This document shows, one piece after another, positions 8,534 through 17,076 of a DNA stretch of 64,000 nt. Every line of letters starts with the position of its first letter. Position 1 is the first letter of the stretch. The DNA is from Vreelandella neptunia (GTDB lineage: Bacteria > Pseudomonadota > Gammaproteobacteria > Pseudomonadales > Halomonadaceae): contig NZ_JAKVTW010000004.1 of assembly GCF_022489065.1 (NCBI RefSeq), forward strand, positions 124,001 to 188,000, written 5' to 3'. Below the pieces are notes generated by a model, which saw nothing but the letters and a program-made list of their open reading frames with translations, had not been told where the DNA came from and searched no databases. The translations under genes were made by a program, and so were the position numbers.

Positions 8534-9283
8534 CTATCCACGAATGCCCAGGGCTTCGCGCTGCTTCTCACGCAGCTCACCACCGGCTGTTTCGGCTAAA
8601 TCAAGCATTGCGTTCAGCTCGGCGCGAGTAAAGGCACCTGCTTCGGCGGTGCCCTGCACTTCGATTAACTCGCCGCTTTCGGTCATCACCACGTTCAGGT
8701 CGGTATCGGCTTTGCTGTCTTCCGGGTAATCCAGATCCAGCACCGGCACGCCTTTGTAAATGCCCACGGAAATAGCACTGACCAACTGCTTGAAAGGGTC
8801 GGCTTTGATCTTCTTCTCGCGCTGTAGGTAACGGATCGCATCGATCAGCGCCACACAGCCACCGGTAATCGCCGCGGTGCGGGTACCGCCATCCGCTTGG
8901 ATCACATCGCAATCCACGGTAATGGTGAACTCACCCAGCTTCTTCAAATTCACTGCGGCGCGCAGGCTGCGGCCAATCAAGCGCTGGATTTCCAGCGTGC
9001 GGCCGCCTTGCTTGCCGCGGGTCGCTTCACGGCCACTACGGGTGTGAGTGGCGCGGGGCAGCATGCCGTATTCAGCGGTGACCCAACCCTGATTCTTACC
9101 GCGCAGCCAGCGCGGCACACCGGCTTCTACGCTGGCATTACACAGCACTTTGGTATCGCCAAACTCCACCAGCACGGAGCCTTCCGCATGGCGGGTGAAG
9201 TCGCGGGTCAGGCGAATCTCACGGAGCTGGTCGGCTTCGCGACCACTGGGGCGCACAACATCAGGACGCTTAGCACTGCTCAC
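8534..9283 (-). CDS. rph: ribonuclease PH
   Basis: Phosphorolytic 3'-5' exoribonuclease of 249 residues that trims tRNA precursors. It shows [38 protein letters not shown], the RNA-binding [20 protein letters not shown] segment and the phosphate-site region [15 protein letters not shown], all typical of RNase PH. The start is a GTG at 9283 with AGAGG eight bases upstream; it adds about ten residues over the common 238-residue form, so an inner start cannot be ruled out. In related genomes rph lies next to yicC; here an ABC sugar cassette and its regulator stand between them. Confidence 0.95.
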   Translation of the reverse strand: MSSAKRPDVVRPSGREADQLREIRLTRDFTRHAEGSVLVEFGDTKVLCNASVEAGVPRWLRGKNQGWVTAEYGMLPRATHTRSGREATRGKQGGRTLEIQRLIGRSLRAAVNLKKLGEFTITVDCDVIQADGGTRTAAITGGCVALIDAIRYLQREKKIKADPFKQLVSAISVGIYKGVPVLDLDYPEDSKADTDLNVVMTESGELIEVQGTAEAGAFTRAELNAMLDLAETAGGELREKQREALGIRG

Positions 9284-9395
9284 AAATAATACCTCTCAAT
9301 AAACGCGTAACTGGGAAAAGCCCTCCATTGTACACGTCTGGGCTCGTGCTGATGGGCCTAACGTCCAGCTAGCGTTTTGAAAAAGGTGGTTTGTG

Positions 9396-10952
9396 TCAGT
9401 CGAGGCGCCCTTCGTACAGTTTCTTGAAAGCGGCATAACGCACAGTGTGCAGCGCTTGCATTGCCTGGTCGGGCTCTACTGTTTGTTCGCCTGGGGAGAG
9501 GCCATTGGCAACGCTGAGCACCTCACCATTGCCCTGGGCAGCCAGGGCCGCTACGGCTACCCCAAGCAGTACGGGTTCCGGGGCATCCGCCAGCACAACC
9601 CGACAACCGGTACCGTCGGCATAGAGCTTGCGTAATAGTGCTGAACGTCCATGCCCTCCGCTGAGGTGTAGGGTATCGATGGCATAACCATGGGCATTCA
9701 TGCGCTCTATGATGGCGCGGGTGCCGTAAACCAGCGAGGTGGCTGCCGCCCAATAGACCTTGATGAAACTCTCGCGAGGCGTATCAAGGGTCAATCCGGT
9801 GATGGTGCCGCGAATTTCCGGATCGGCCAAGGGCGAGCGGTTGCCAATGAAATCAGGGCAAACATGGGTATCAGGGGCAGGGTCCCCGGCTGCCAAGCGT
9901 TCGAGTAGCAGGTCTGATAATGCGCCGTGAAGATCGTCGCCGAATTCACTGCTGGCGGAAAATAGCGCCGCCAAGTGATCTAGAAGGGCGCCGGTGATGC
10001 TTTGCCCCCCTTCGTTGGCCACAAAACCATCGCATAGTGCCCCCGGATAGGGGCCCCACACACCGGGTACCTCGCGCCGTTCGGGCTGGGCGCCAATATG
10101 GCAGGTTGAGGTGCCGCCAATCACCGCAAGCCGGCGCTCGGGAGCATCAGCGAGGCTTCTGCCTAGCGTGCCAAGGGCACCGGCATAGGCATCAATCATG
10201 CCCACTGCGAAGGTACACCGAGTCGTCAGTCCTAAGTCATTGGCGGCTTCTTCAGTTAACTGCCCAAGTGCTACGCCCACGGGAAGGGCTTGTTCGGGCA
10301 GGCGGGCGCACTCGAGTACATCCTGCATATCGATCTGGTTTAGAAAGTCGTGATCCCAGCCATGTCCAGGGCGCGGGTCAAACGTCCACTTGCAGGAGAG
10401 CATGCAGACCGAGCGTTCAAGCGAGCCGGTGCATTTAAAACCTAGCCAGTCGCCTAGATCACCTGCGTAGCCGATCTGGGCGTAAAGCTCGGGCCGGTGG
10501 TGCTTCAACCACATGAGCTTAGGCATCTGCATCTCGGGAGACATGACGCCCCCCAGGTTGCGCAGCGGCGCTGCCTGGGTAGCCGTGCACTCAGCGGCTT
10601 CTGCGGTTGCCCGGTGATCCATCCACACAATGATATTCCACGCCTCATCGCCCGGTGAGAGCGCTAGCGGCTTATCCTGCTTATCAAGGAGCACCAACGA
10701 GCAGGTGGCGCTCACCGACATACTGGTGATGGAATCTGCCGTTACACCGGCAGCCTCGCGGGCGCGCTGTGTCGCGCTGCATACCGCGCGCCAGATATCC
10801 GTTGAGCTCTGCTCCACGTGATGCTCGGCAGGGCGATGCATTGCAATGGGTGTTTTCGCTTCGGCCAGCATCACGCCGTCCGGCGTGAAAATGCCCGCCC
10901 GGGCGCTGCCAGTACCAATATCGATGCCTAGAACATGCACTTGACGACTCAT
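9396..10952 (-). CDS. FGGY-family carbohydrate kinase (D-ribulokinase-like)
   Basis: Sugar kinase of 518 residues, probably phosphorylating a pentulose or other ketose after import. The phosphate-1 loop is GIDIGTGSARAGIF; WMDHRATAEA and GGVMSPEMQMPKLMWLK are typical of the FGGY/ribulokinase branch (human FGGY type), rather than xylulokinase, glycerol kinase or LsrK; the adenosine motif region is HLSGGHGRSALLRKLYAD. It is the last gene of a minus-strand operon with an ABC importer, 12 bp after the permease stop. The pentulose assignment is by branch resemblance. Confidence 0.85.
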   Translation of the reverse strand: MSRQVHVLGIDIGTGSARAGIFTPDGVMLAEAKTPIAMHRPAEHHVEQSSTDIWRAVCSATQRAREAAGVTADSITSMSVSATCSLVLLDKQDKPLALSPGDEAWNIIVWMDHRATAEAAECTATQAAPLRNLGGVMSPEMQMPKLMWLKHHRPELYAQIGYAGDLGDWLGFKCTGSLERSVCMLSCKWTFDPRPGHGWDHDFLNQIDMQDVLECARLPEQALPVGVALGQLTEEAANDLGLTTRCTFAVGMIDAYAGALGTLGRSLADAPERRLAVIGGTSTCHIGAQPERREVPGVWGPYPGALCDGFVANEGGQSITGALLDHLAALFSASSEFGDDLHGALSDLLLERLAAGDPAPDTHVCPDFIGNRSPLADPEIRGTITGLTLDTPRESFIKVYWAAATSLVYGTRAIIERMNAHGYAIDTLHLSGGHGRSALLRKLYADGTGCRVVLADAPEPVLLGVAVAALAAQGNGEVLSVANGLSPGEQTVEPDQAMQALHTVRYAAFKKLYEGRLD

Positions 10953-10964
10953 GGAAAACCTTAC

Positions 10965-11957
10965 TCAAGACTGTTTAATAAATGGCATACGCAGTGCCAT
11001 GACAATAATTAGAAAAGCCCCCCATACCGCGGTGGCAAGATGCTGGCTGGCGCCCATCAGGTTCATGCCGGAAGCGATGACCTGCAGGCTCATCAAGCCC
11101 AGCACCAGTGGCAGTACGCGGCCAAAGCCACCAAAGGGGTTTGCCCCGGCCAGAAAACAGGCCAACACCGTAATCAGTAGGTAGCTCTCGCCATGGCCTA
11201 CACGTACAGAGTTAAAGCGGGCGAGCATTACCATGCCCGCTAACCCTGCCAAAATGCCGGAAATCGTGTAGACGGTGATCAGCACGCGTTTGACGTTAAC
11301 GCCCGAGTACTCCGTCGCGCGTGGGTTGGAGCCCAGCATATAAATCGAGAAGCCGGTGCGGGTGAAATGCATGATGTACATCAGCCCGGCGGCAGCGGCG
11401 AGAAAGATCAGCATGGGGATGGGGATGCCCAAAAAGCTGCCGCTACCGATGGTCTGAAATACCTCCGGCATGCCGGAAATACCACCGCCGCGGGTTAAAA
11501 ACTCACCTACCCCTTGGAGAAAAATCATCGCGCCCAGCGATACTAAAATGGGGTGGGCGCCCACATAGGCAACGATAACGCCAATCAAAAAGCCTGCGGC
11601 AGCGCCAACGGCAAGCCCGGCGATAATCGCCATGGGAACACTTAGTATGCCCATGCCCGCCAGTAACCCCTGAACCAGCCAGGCGGTCATCAAGCCTGTG
11701 ATATTGGCGGTAAAGGTCACTGAGAGGTTCAGGCCACCGGAAATAATGGGCAGCAGCATCGCTAGTGAAAGCAGCCCCAGTTCCGGCAACTGCATCGACA
11801 TCGAGCCAAAATTAGTGGCGGTCAGAAAGCCCGGTGCCAGTAGCGAGAAGAGGCCAATGCTGCCGATGAGCAGAGCCGTCATGGCGATGACCTCAATGGT
11901 ATCGCCACCCAGGCGGAGCCTGGCCGTGGAGGGCTGTTTATTCAGGCGCTTATTCAT
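10965..11957 (-). CDS. sugar ABC transporter permease (RbsC/LsrC-D type)
   Basis: Inner-membrane permease of 330 residues of the monosaccharide (BPD_transp_2) family. The start is ATG 11957, overlapping the stop of the previous gene by ATGA; upstream in-frame codons encode an arginine-rich non-family sequence. About ten hydrophobic helices are visible, with SGGLNLSVTFTANITGL, which resembles the conserved GGIDLSVG segment of this family, and ANPFGGFGR near the end. It pairs with the neighbouring permease, so the importer has a heterodimeric channel. Confidence 0.88.
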   Translation of the reverse strand: MNKRLNKQPSTARLRLGGDTIEVIAMTALLIGSIGLFSLLAPGFLTATNFGSMSMQLPELGLLSLAMLLPIISGGLNLSVTFTANITGLMTAWLVQGLLAGMGILSVPMAIIAGLAVGAAAGFLIGVIVAYVGAHPILVSLGAMIFLQGVGEFLTRGGGISGMPEVFQTIGSGSFLGIPIPMLIFLAAAAGLMYIMHFTRTGFSIYMLGSNPRATEYSGVNVKRVLITVYTISGILAGLAGMVMLARFNSVRVGHGESYLLITVLACFLAGANPFGGFGRVLPLVLGLMSLQVIASGMNLMGASQHLATAVWGAFLIIVMALRMPFIKQS

Positions 11958-12952
11958 ACGTTCCTCGCCTTGGAAGTGCGGGGCAACAGGTTGCCGAGGT
12001 TGCTGGTGGTGATCGCAATCAAGATGATCAGCCCGACAATCATGCGGAAGGCGTAAGGAGTGACGCCCAGCAGGTTCAGGCCGTTTTGGACAACGGCGAG
12101 AAGCAGTACACCCAGTACGGCGCCGAGCACTGAGCCGCGCCCGCCACCCAGGGTCGCGCCGCCTAGCACGACAGCTGCCAGAATCGGCAACTCCTGGCCT
12201 ATCAGGGCGTTGGGCACGACCTCTTGCACGATATGCGCCTGCATCAGGCCCGCTACCCCTGCGCATAGCCCCAGCCAGCCGTAGGCAAAGGCATAGATCT
12301 TCCAGGCGCTAACGCCAGAGCGGCGAGCGGACTCGGGGCTTGATCCGAAACCGTAGATCGCGCGACCAAAACCGGTACGGGCCAGAATGAACCAGGTGAG
12401 TATGACCATCACCACCATGACGGCAGCGGGTAAGTAGAGCGTGGCTGATCCGCGTTCGGCGGGTAGGTCAAGCAGTGGAACGGAGTAGTAGAGCCAATCG
12501 GGAATATCGTAGATGGACACTCCGCTGGTGAAGTACATCAAGAGGCCGAAAAACAGGTTAAATGTGCCGATGGTGACGATGATCGAAACGATTCGGAAGC
12601 GATGGATCAGCAGCGCATTGAAGAGCCCCAGTAGCATGCCAACCAGCATCGAAAGCAGGATGCCAAGTAACCAACTGCCTCCGCCCAGGTAATTCATCAG
12701 CAGTGTCAGCACCACGTACTGCACCACGGATGCCGCCACTGCGAAGGAAATATCTATCCCTCCCGCAATCAGCACGACGACCAGGCCCACGGCAAAAATG
12801 ATATTGACCGACTGATTGTTAAGCAGGTCGAACAGGTTCTGAAGGGTAAGAAAGCTATCGGTCGCTAGTGCCAACACCACGTACAGCAGCATGAGGATAC
12901 CTAATAGAGTACCTTCAGTGCCGATCCTTCTGTTTAGCAGTCGCTTATGCAT
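11954..12952 (-). CDS. sugar ABC transporter permease (RbsC/LsrC type)
   Basis: Second permease of the sugar importer, 332 residues from ATG 12952 (MHKRLLNRRIGTEG). The family segment VLIAGGIDISFAVAASVV and the ATPase-contact stretch AAVVLGGATLGGGRGSVLGAV are clear. The start overlaps the ATPase gene end, and the stop overlaps the next permease start, so ATPase and both permeases are translated as a coupled unit. Starts further upstream lie inside the ATPase gene and are rejected. Confidence 0.88.
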   Translation of the reverse strand: MHKRLLNRRIGTEGTLLGILMLLYVVLALATDSFLTLQNLFDLLNNQSVNIIFAVGLVVVLIAGGIDISFAVAASVVQYVVLTLLMNYLGGGSWLLGILLSMLVGMLLGLFNALLIHRFRIVSIIVTIGTFNLFFGLLMYFTSGVSIYDIPDWLYYSVPLLDLPAERGSATLYLPAAVMVVMVILTWFILARTGFGRAIYGFGSSPESARRSGVSAWKIYAFAYGWLGLCAGVAGLMQAHIVQEVVPNALIGQELPILAAVVLGGATLGGGRGSVLGAVLGVLLLAVVQNGLNLLGVTPYAFRMIVGLIILIAITTSNLGNLLPRTSKARNV

Positions 12953-14432
12953 TGATGATCGCCTCCAGCGCTTCTTCCGTGGTCTCCGCAGGTGTGACCT
13001 CGGAGTAGATGCGCCCCTCGCGCAATACGAGCGCACGATCTGCATTCATCCAGATTTCCCCCGCCTCATCCGAAATCAGAATGATGGCCATGCCCTGGTC
13101 GGCAAGATTCCTGATGATGTCGAAAATACCGGCTTTGGCGCCTACATCGACGCCAATCGTCGGGCAGTCAAGAATGAGCACCTCGGGTTCGGTGGCCAGC
13201 CATTTAGCAAGTGCAATGCGTTGCTGGTTACCGCCGGATAACGAGGAGACGGCAAGCTCGGCATCACTCACCTTGGTTTTAAGCTGCTCAATCCAGTGGG
13301 CGGTCAGTGCCTTGATGCGCTGAGGGGAGAGAAAAAAGCGCGGTTTTTCCAGTTTTGGTAGGACGGTCACTGCGGTATTCATATTGATGGACTGGTTTTG
13401 CACCAGGCCAAGATTGAGTCGGTCTTCAGAGAGGTAGGCAATGCGATGGCGCACGGCATCGCGATTGGAGCGAAGCGTCAGCGGCTGCCCCTCTTTTAGC
13501 AGCTGCCCCGAAGTGGGCTGGGTCATCCCAAAAATCGTGTGGGCTATTTCGGTACGCCCTGCGCCCAGCAAACCCGTCAGGCCGAGAATTTCACCCCGAT
13601 GCAGGGTGAAAGAGATGTTTTCAAATTCACCCTCGCGGCTTAAGTTTTTAAGCTCCAGTACCGGGGCGCCTTTGTGCGTTTCAGCACGGGGGGTAAACTC
13701 AAGTTCCAGCCCGGTCATCAGGGTTGAAAGTCGTGCCTGGGTCATTCCCTCGGTGGGGTAAGTGCCGACCAACTTGCCGTTGCGGAGCACGGTGACGCGT
13801 TGGCAGACCTCCAGCACTTCCACCAGCCGGTGGCTGACCAAGACAATGGAAATGCCTTTCGCCGCCAGTGAGCGGGTAATGCCCAGCAGCGTCTGCACCT
13901 CTTTATAGGTAAGCGAGGCGGTGGGTTCATCCATAAAAATGATACTGGCCCCTGCACGCAGCACCCGGCAAATCGCAACGAGTTGACGGTGAGCAATCGA
14001 GAGGTCTTCAACACGGGCCATCGGATCCAGGTCGAGGCCAAACTGCTGAATGATCTCGAGGGATTGCGTCAGCGCCTCTTTAGAGGAAATAGGCCGCCAA
14101 GGTTTGGCAACGTAGTCATCAAAGACGATATTTTCCGCGACGGTCAGGTGCGGGAACAGCGCGAGGTCTTGCCAGATAACGTGGATACCCCGGCTGCGCG
14201 CCTCTATCGGGCTAATGGCAGAGAGGGTTTCATCGCCAAACGAAAACTCTACCCCCGCTTCAGGCGTGTATACCCCGTTGATAATTTTAATCAGCGTGCT
14301 TTTGCCACAGCCATTTTCACCTGCAAGGCAAAGCACCTCACCCCGGCGAAGTTCGAATTCGACATCATCGAGCACCCGGCTTTGACCGAAAATCTTGCTA
14401 ACGTGACGCGCTCGAATCGCGATATCGCCCAT
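12945..14432 (-). CDS. sugar ABC transporter ATP-binding protein, two-domain (RbsA/LsrA type)
   Basis: Tandem ATPase of 495 residues. Domain 1 has Walker A GENGCGKST, Walker B IIFMDEPTASL and the switch VLVSHRL; domain 2 begins near VLELKNLSREG, with the shortened P-loop GLLGAGRTE, the signature LSGGNQQRIALAKWL and Walker B LILDCPTIGVDVGAK. In domain 2 the catalytic glutamate after the Walker B aspartate is replaced by cysteine (DCPT), so only one ATP site may hydrolyse. ATG 14432 is preferred over 14534 and 14453 because AGGAG lies seven bases before it and the product then starts directly at the ABC domain. Confidence 0.9.
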   Translation of the reverse strand: MGDIAIRARHVSKIFGQSRVLDDVEFELRRGEVLCLAGENGCGKSTLIKIINGVYTPEAGVEFSFGDETLSAISPIEARSRGIHVIWQDLALFPHLTVAENIVFDDYVAKPWRPISSKEALTQSLEIIQQFGLDLDPMARVEDLSIAHRQLVAICRVLRAGASIIFMDEPTASLTYKEVQTLLGITRSLAAKGISIVLVSHRLVEVLEVCQRVTVLRNGKLVGTYPTEGMTQARLSTLMTGLELEFTPRAETHKGAPVLELKNLSREGEFENISFTLHRGEILGLTGLLGAGRTEIAHTIFGMTQPTSGQLLKEGQPLTLRSNRDAVRHRIAYLSEDRLNLGLVQNQSINMNTAVTVLPKLEKPRFFLSPQRIKALTAHWIEQLKTKVSDAELAVSSLSGGNQQRIALAKWLATEPEVLILDCPTIGVDVGAKAGIFDIIRNLADQGMAIILISDEAGEIWMNADRALVLREGRIYSEVTPAETTEEALEAIINA

Positions 14433-14455
14433 TGGAGGCTCCTCTCTTAACATCA

Positions 14456-14482
14456 CTGCCGCGCTCTTCAGGAGCGCGGCAG
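14456..14482 (-). promoter_or_regulatory. intercistronic hairpin between sugar-binding-protein and ATPase genes
   Basis: A perfect 11-bp GC-rich stem (14456-14466 with 14472-14482, CTGCCGCGCTC and its complement) has a 5-nt loop. It lies between the binding-protein stop and the ATPase start on the minus strand. No T-run follows on the minus strand, so partial termination or mRNA stabilisation is likely, leaving the binding protein more abundant than the rest of the transporter. Confidence 0.6.
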
Positions 14483-14508
14483 CCTTTACACGATCAATAA
14501 GCGCAGTC

Positions 14509-15492
14509 TTACAGGCCGAGCTCTGCCAGCTCATCCACGGTATCTTTGCTCAGCTTGAGTGGCTGTGAGGCAAAGATCGTTTTGCCATCCAGGGTAATTT
14601 CACCCAGTACCGGCAAGTCGGCGCCATCGGCAATCTCTTCGCCGTTATAGAGCATCTCACCCAGGGCAACGAACGCTTTGCCTGCCTCCAGTGGGCTCCA
14701 CTGGAAACCACCGGTAATCACACCTTCGTGCACCAGGCGTCGCCCCTGGCCCGGAGAGAACAGGCCCATAACGGCGACATCCCCTTCCAGCCCCCGCTCT
14801 TTCACGGCCCGAGCAGCGCCGATGGTTCCCTGGCTACCAAATGACATGATGCCGGCCAAATCTTCGTGGGCACGCAGCAAGTCCAGGGTGGTGTTGCGGC
14901 TGTCATCGACGCTTTCGGCCACGCCGAAACGATCAGCGGCTTGGGTCAAGCCCGAGCAGTTCTCATCGAGCCAGTTCACGGCTGCATCGGCCCAGGCGTT
15001 GTGAGCGGGCACGCTGAGGCCGCCAACGTAAACGGCATAGGAGCCTTCGCAGCCGGTGCTGTCAGCCAATAGCTTGGCGTGCTCTTCACCTAACTGCTGC
15101 GCGGAAATCATTTCAAAGTCGTAGTCGATGTTGACCGATTCGGGGCTTTCATGTGTCAGTACGATAATTCCCTGAGCACGTGCCCGTTCCAATACCGGCT
15201 CAAGAACCTCGCGATCATTCGGGACAACCCCAATGACATCAACGCCACGGCTTATCAGATCCTCTATCGCACGCACCTGCAGGGCGGGGTCAGCGCTGGT
15301 AGGGCCTACCATATAGGCCTCGACGCCCAGCTCTTCACCCATCTGCTCAATGCCCATCTCCATAGCATTGAACCAGGGGATGCCACCCACCTTGGCGACC
15401 ACGGCGATAGTGGGGGATTCTTGAGCCATTGCGCCGGTGCTGCCGATAATGCCTGTTAGCGTAGCTGCGGTAAGAAATGCTTTGTATTTCAA
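14509..15492 (-). CDS. sugar ABC transporter substrate-binding protein (LsrB/rhamnose-type, periplasmic)
   Basis: Periplasmic binding protein of 327 residues. I place the start at a TTG (15492), which has AGGAAA upstream and gives a clean signal peptide (MKYKAFLTAATLTGIIGSTG, cleavage after AMA). The upstream ATG at 15543 would add a non-signal extension. The mature protein has the type-1 periplasmic binding fold: IAVVAKVGGIPWFNAMEMG, VGPTSADPALQVRAIEDLI, GVDVIGVVPND. This set resembles AI-2/rhamnose-like binding proteins. It is the first gene of the operon; with an FGGY kinase as last gene the ligand is probably a pentose, pentitol or ketose. Confidence 0.85.
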   Translation of the reverse strand: MKYKAFLTAATLTGIIGSTGAMAQESPTIAVVAKVGGIPWFNAMEMGIEQMGEELGVEAYMVGPTSADPALQVRAIEDLISRGVDVIGVVPNDREVLEPVLERARAQGIIVLTHESPESVNIDYDFEMISAQQLGEEHAKLLADSTGCEGSYAVYVGGLSVPAHNAWADAAVNWLDENCSGLTQAADRFGVAESVDDSRNTTLDLLRAHEDLAGIMSFGSQGTIGAARAVKERGLEGDVAVMGLFSPGQGRRLVHEGVITGGFQWSPLEAGKAFVALGEMLYNGEEIADGADLPVLGEITLDGKTIFASQPLKLSKDTVDELAELGL

Positions 15493-15806
15493 TGTGATTT
15501 CCTGCTTGCTGTTGGCTGACCCAGTCAGTGGAATAGCGTGCATTGAAGCGCTTTAATAGTGCTGCTGTACGTTGCGCCATGGTCAAATGAAATGGCGCAG
15601 ACGCTTCCGAGCCTCACAATGCATAGGAATTTAATGCACAGAAACTTTACACAGTGCTGGATACGTTGAGTGGTACCTAAGCGATGCGTCATCGCTATCG
15701 TTATTGTTTTAAATCGAGCATGCACAATCGGTTGTGCATGGCATAGGATTGATCTAATGCATCATCACGTCAATGCTACTTTTATCTAATCGCAAGGAGC
15801 TGCCAC
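15493..15806. promoter_or_regulatory. divergent promoter region between binding-protein operon and LacI gene
   Basis: This 314-bp gap holds no gene. It must contain the promoters of the minus-strand importer operon and of the plus-strand LacI-family gene. Two dyads are visible: the LacI-type palindrome at 15719-15740, and a shorter one at 15681-15695 (GCGATG, 3-nt spacer, CATCGC). The LacI gene has AAGGAG at 15794-15799. Confidence 0.6.
15719..15740. promoter_or_regulatory. candidate LacI-family operator
   Basis: A 22-bp dyad, CATGCACAAT at 15719-15728 followed by CGGTTGTGCATG, is symmetric at 20 of 22 positions. It is centred on a CG step with AA and TT on either side, the form expected for LacI/GalR operators. 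It lies between the importer operon and the regulator gene, 67 bp before the regulator start, and so could control both. Confidence 0.6.
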
Positions 15807-16823
15807 GTGGTTAGCGACTCTTCATCCAAGCGGCTGACTATTTACGACCTGGCGAGGTTGGCAGAAACATCGCCCAGTACCGTCAGTGCCGTGCTCAACG
15901 GCACTTGGCAGCGCCGTCGTATTAGCAAGAAACTGGCCAGCAAAATTCTTTCGCTCGCCCAGTCGGAGGGCTACTCGGCCAACATGCAGGCCCGTGCCTT
16001 GCGGCGCGAGCGCTCAGGTATCATCGGCATGATCCTGCCGCTTTACGACAACCGCTACTTCAGTTCGATAGCCCAGCACTTCGAATCCGAAGCACGGCGT
16101 CGGGGGCTGTTTGCGATTGTTTCGTGTACGAATCGAGATCCCAAGCAAGAGTGTGAAGCCGCCCGAATGATGCTGGCTTACCGTGTCGAGTGCCTGGTAT
16201 GCACCGGCGCAACGGATCCAGATACGATTGCGCAGATGTGTGCAGAGAGCGGCGTGCAAAGCCTTAATCTCGACCTTCCTGGCAGTAAGGCGCCGTCGGT
16301 GATTTCCAATAACCGTGAGGGCGCGCGACAGCTTACCCATGCCATTCTCAACCGCCTGGCTGAAGAGAAGCGCAGTGATGATCCGGTGCTATTTATTGGC
16401 GGCCGTGATGGAGATCACAATACTCGCGAGCGTATTGCCGGCTTCAAGCAAGCCAGAGAAGAGGTGGGATTGGCGACGGCGGAAGAGAATATTCTCCCCT
16501 GCGATTATGCTGCCGATAAGGCCCAGGCTGCGTTGGAAACATACATGTGTAAGCGGTCTACTCTGCCCAGCGCTATGTTCGTCAACTCCACGATTTCTCT
16601 TGAGGGCATCGTTCGCGGGTTACAGCTAAATGGCTATTATCTAGATGACATTATTTTTGGTTGTTTTGACTGGGATCCCCTGGCCGCTGCCTTTCATCCG
16701 CGTTTGATGATGGTGCGGCAAAATGTGATCGAGATGATCGACCGCGTCTTCGAACTGATTGATACGCCACCGCAGGATCCGCATCTGCTCATAGAGGTTC
16801 AGCCAGACATAATGGGTGTTTGA
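15807..16823 (+). CDS. LacI-family transcriptional regulator
   Basis: Repressor-type regulator of 338 residues. The N-terminal LacI helix-turn-helix reads LTIYDLARLAETSPSTVSAVLNGTW, with the hinge helix region near MQARALRRERSGIIGMILP; the rest is a periplasmic-binding-like effector domain. The start is GTG 15807, seven bases after AAGGAG. It diverges from the sugar importer/kinase operon and most likely represses it until the sugar or its phosphate binds. The conserved hinge residues and the palindrome upstream support this; the inducer is unknown. Confidence 0.88.
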   Translation: MVSDSSSKRLTIYDLARLAETSPSTVSAVLNGTWQRRRISKKLASKILSLAQSEGYSANMQARALRRERSGIIGMILPLYDNRYFSSIAQHFESEARRRGLFAIVSCTNRDPKQECEAARMMLAYRVECLVCTGATDPDTIAQMCAESGVQSLNLDLPGSKAPSVISNNREGARQLTHAILNRLAEEKRSDDPVLFIGGRDGDHNTRERIAGFKQAREEVGLATAEENILPCDYAADKAQAALETYMCKRSTLPSAMFVNSTISLEGIVRGLQLNGYYLDDIIFGCFDWDPLAAAFHPRLMMVRQNVIEMIDRVFELIDTPPQDPHLLIEVQPDIMGV

Positions 16824-16873
16824 TGCGCTCTTTCGCACAGCGCTTATTGAATCGAATGAATAGGCTAGCCATT

Positions 16874-17034
16874 TAGGCTTTGTACGAAAAGTCGGCGAGC
16901 GAAGGTCAGGCAAGGCAAAAAACGGCGAAAAAGCGGAGTTTACGGAGTGTAAATGAGCATTTTGATCGGACTCGCGCACGAGCCGTTTTTTAACACCGCA
17001 TGGCCGAGCGCAGTCAGTTTTGGTACAAAGCCTA
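16874..17034. repeat. 161-bp non-coding element with 12-bp terminal inverted repeats
   Basis: The ends are perfect 12-bp inverted copies (16874-16885 TAGGCTTTGTAC and 17023-17034). Inner stems are also present: AAAAAACGGC at 16917-16926 pairs with 16982-16991, and TTTAC at 16939-16943 with GTAAA at 16949-16953, so the whole element can fold into one long branched hairpin. No ORF fits it. It lies between the LacI-family gene and yicC. The form is that of dispersed MITE-like or REP-type intergenic elements; I believe similar sequences recur in Halomonas genomes, but no second copy lies in this window. Confidence 0.6.
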
Positions 17035-17076
17035 GGGCAATGCTTTATACACCGTTATTAACTACCAGGATAAACC

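Noticed and set aside
9396-10952. LsrK (AI-2 kinase), suggested by the LsrB-like binding protein
   Set aside because: The kinase carries the FGGY/D-ribulokinase segments (WMDHRATAEA, GGVMSPEMQMPKLMW) and not the LsrK pattern, so AI-2 processing is not supported.
15681-15695. GCGATG-CGT-CATCGC dyad as a main operator
   Set aside because: Short arms; the 22-bp palindrome 24 bp away is much stronger, so this is at most an auxiliary site.
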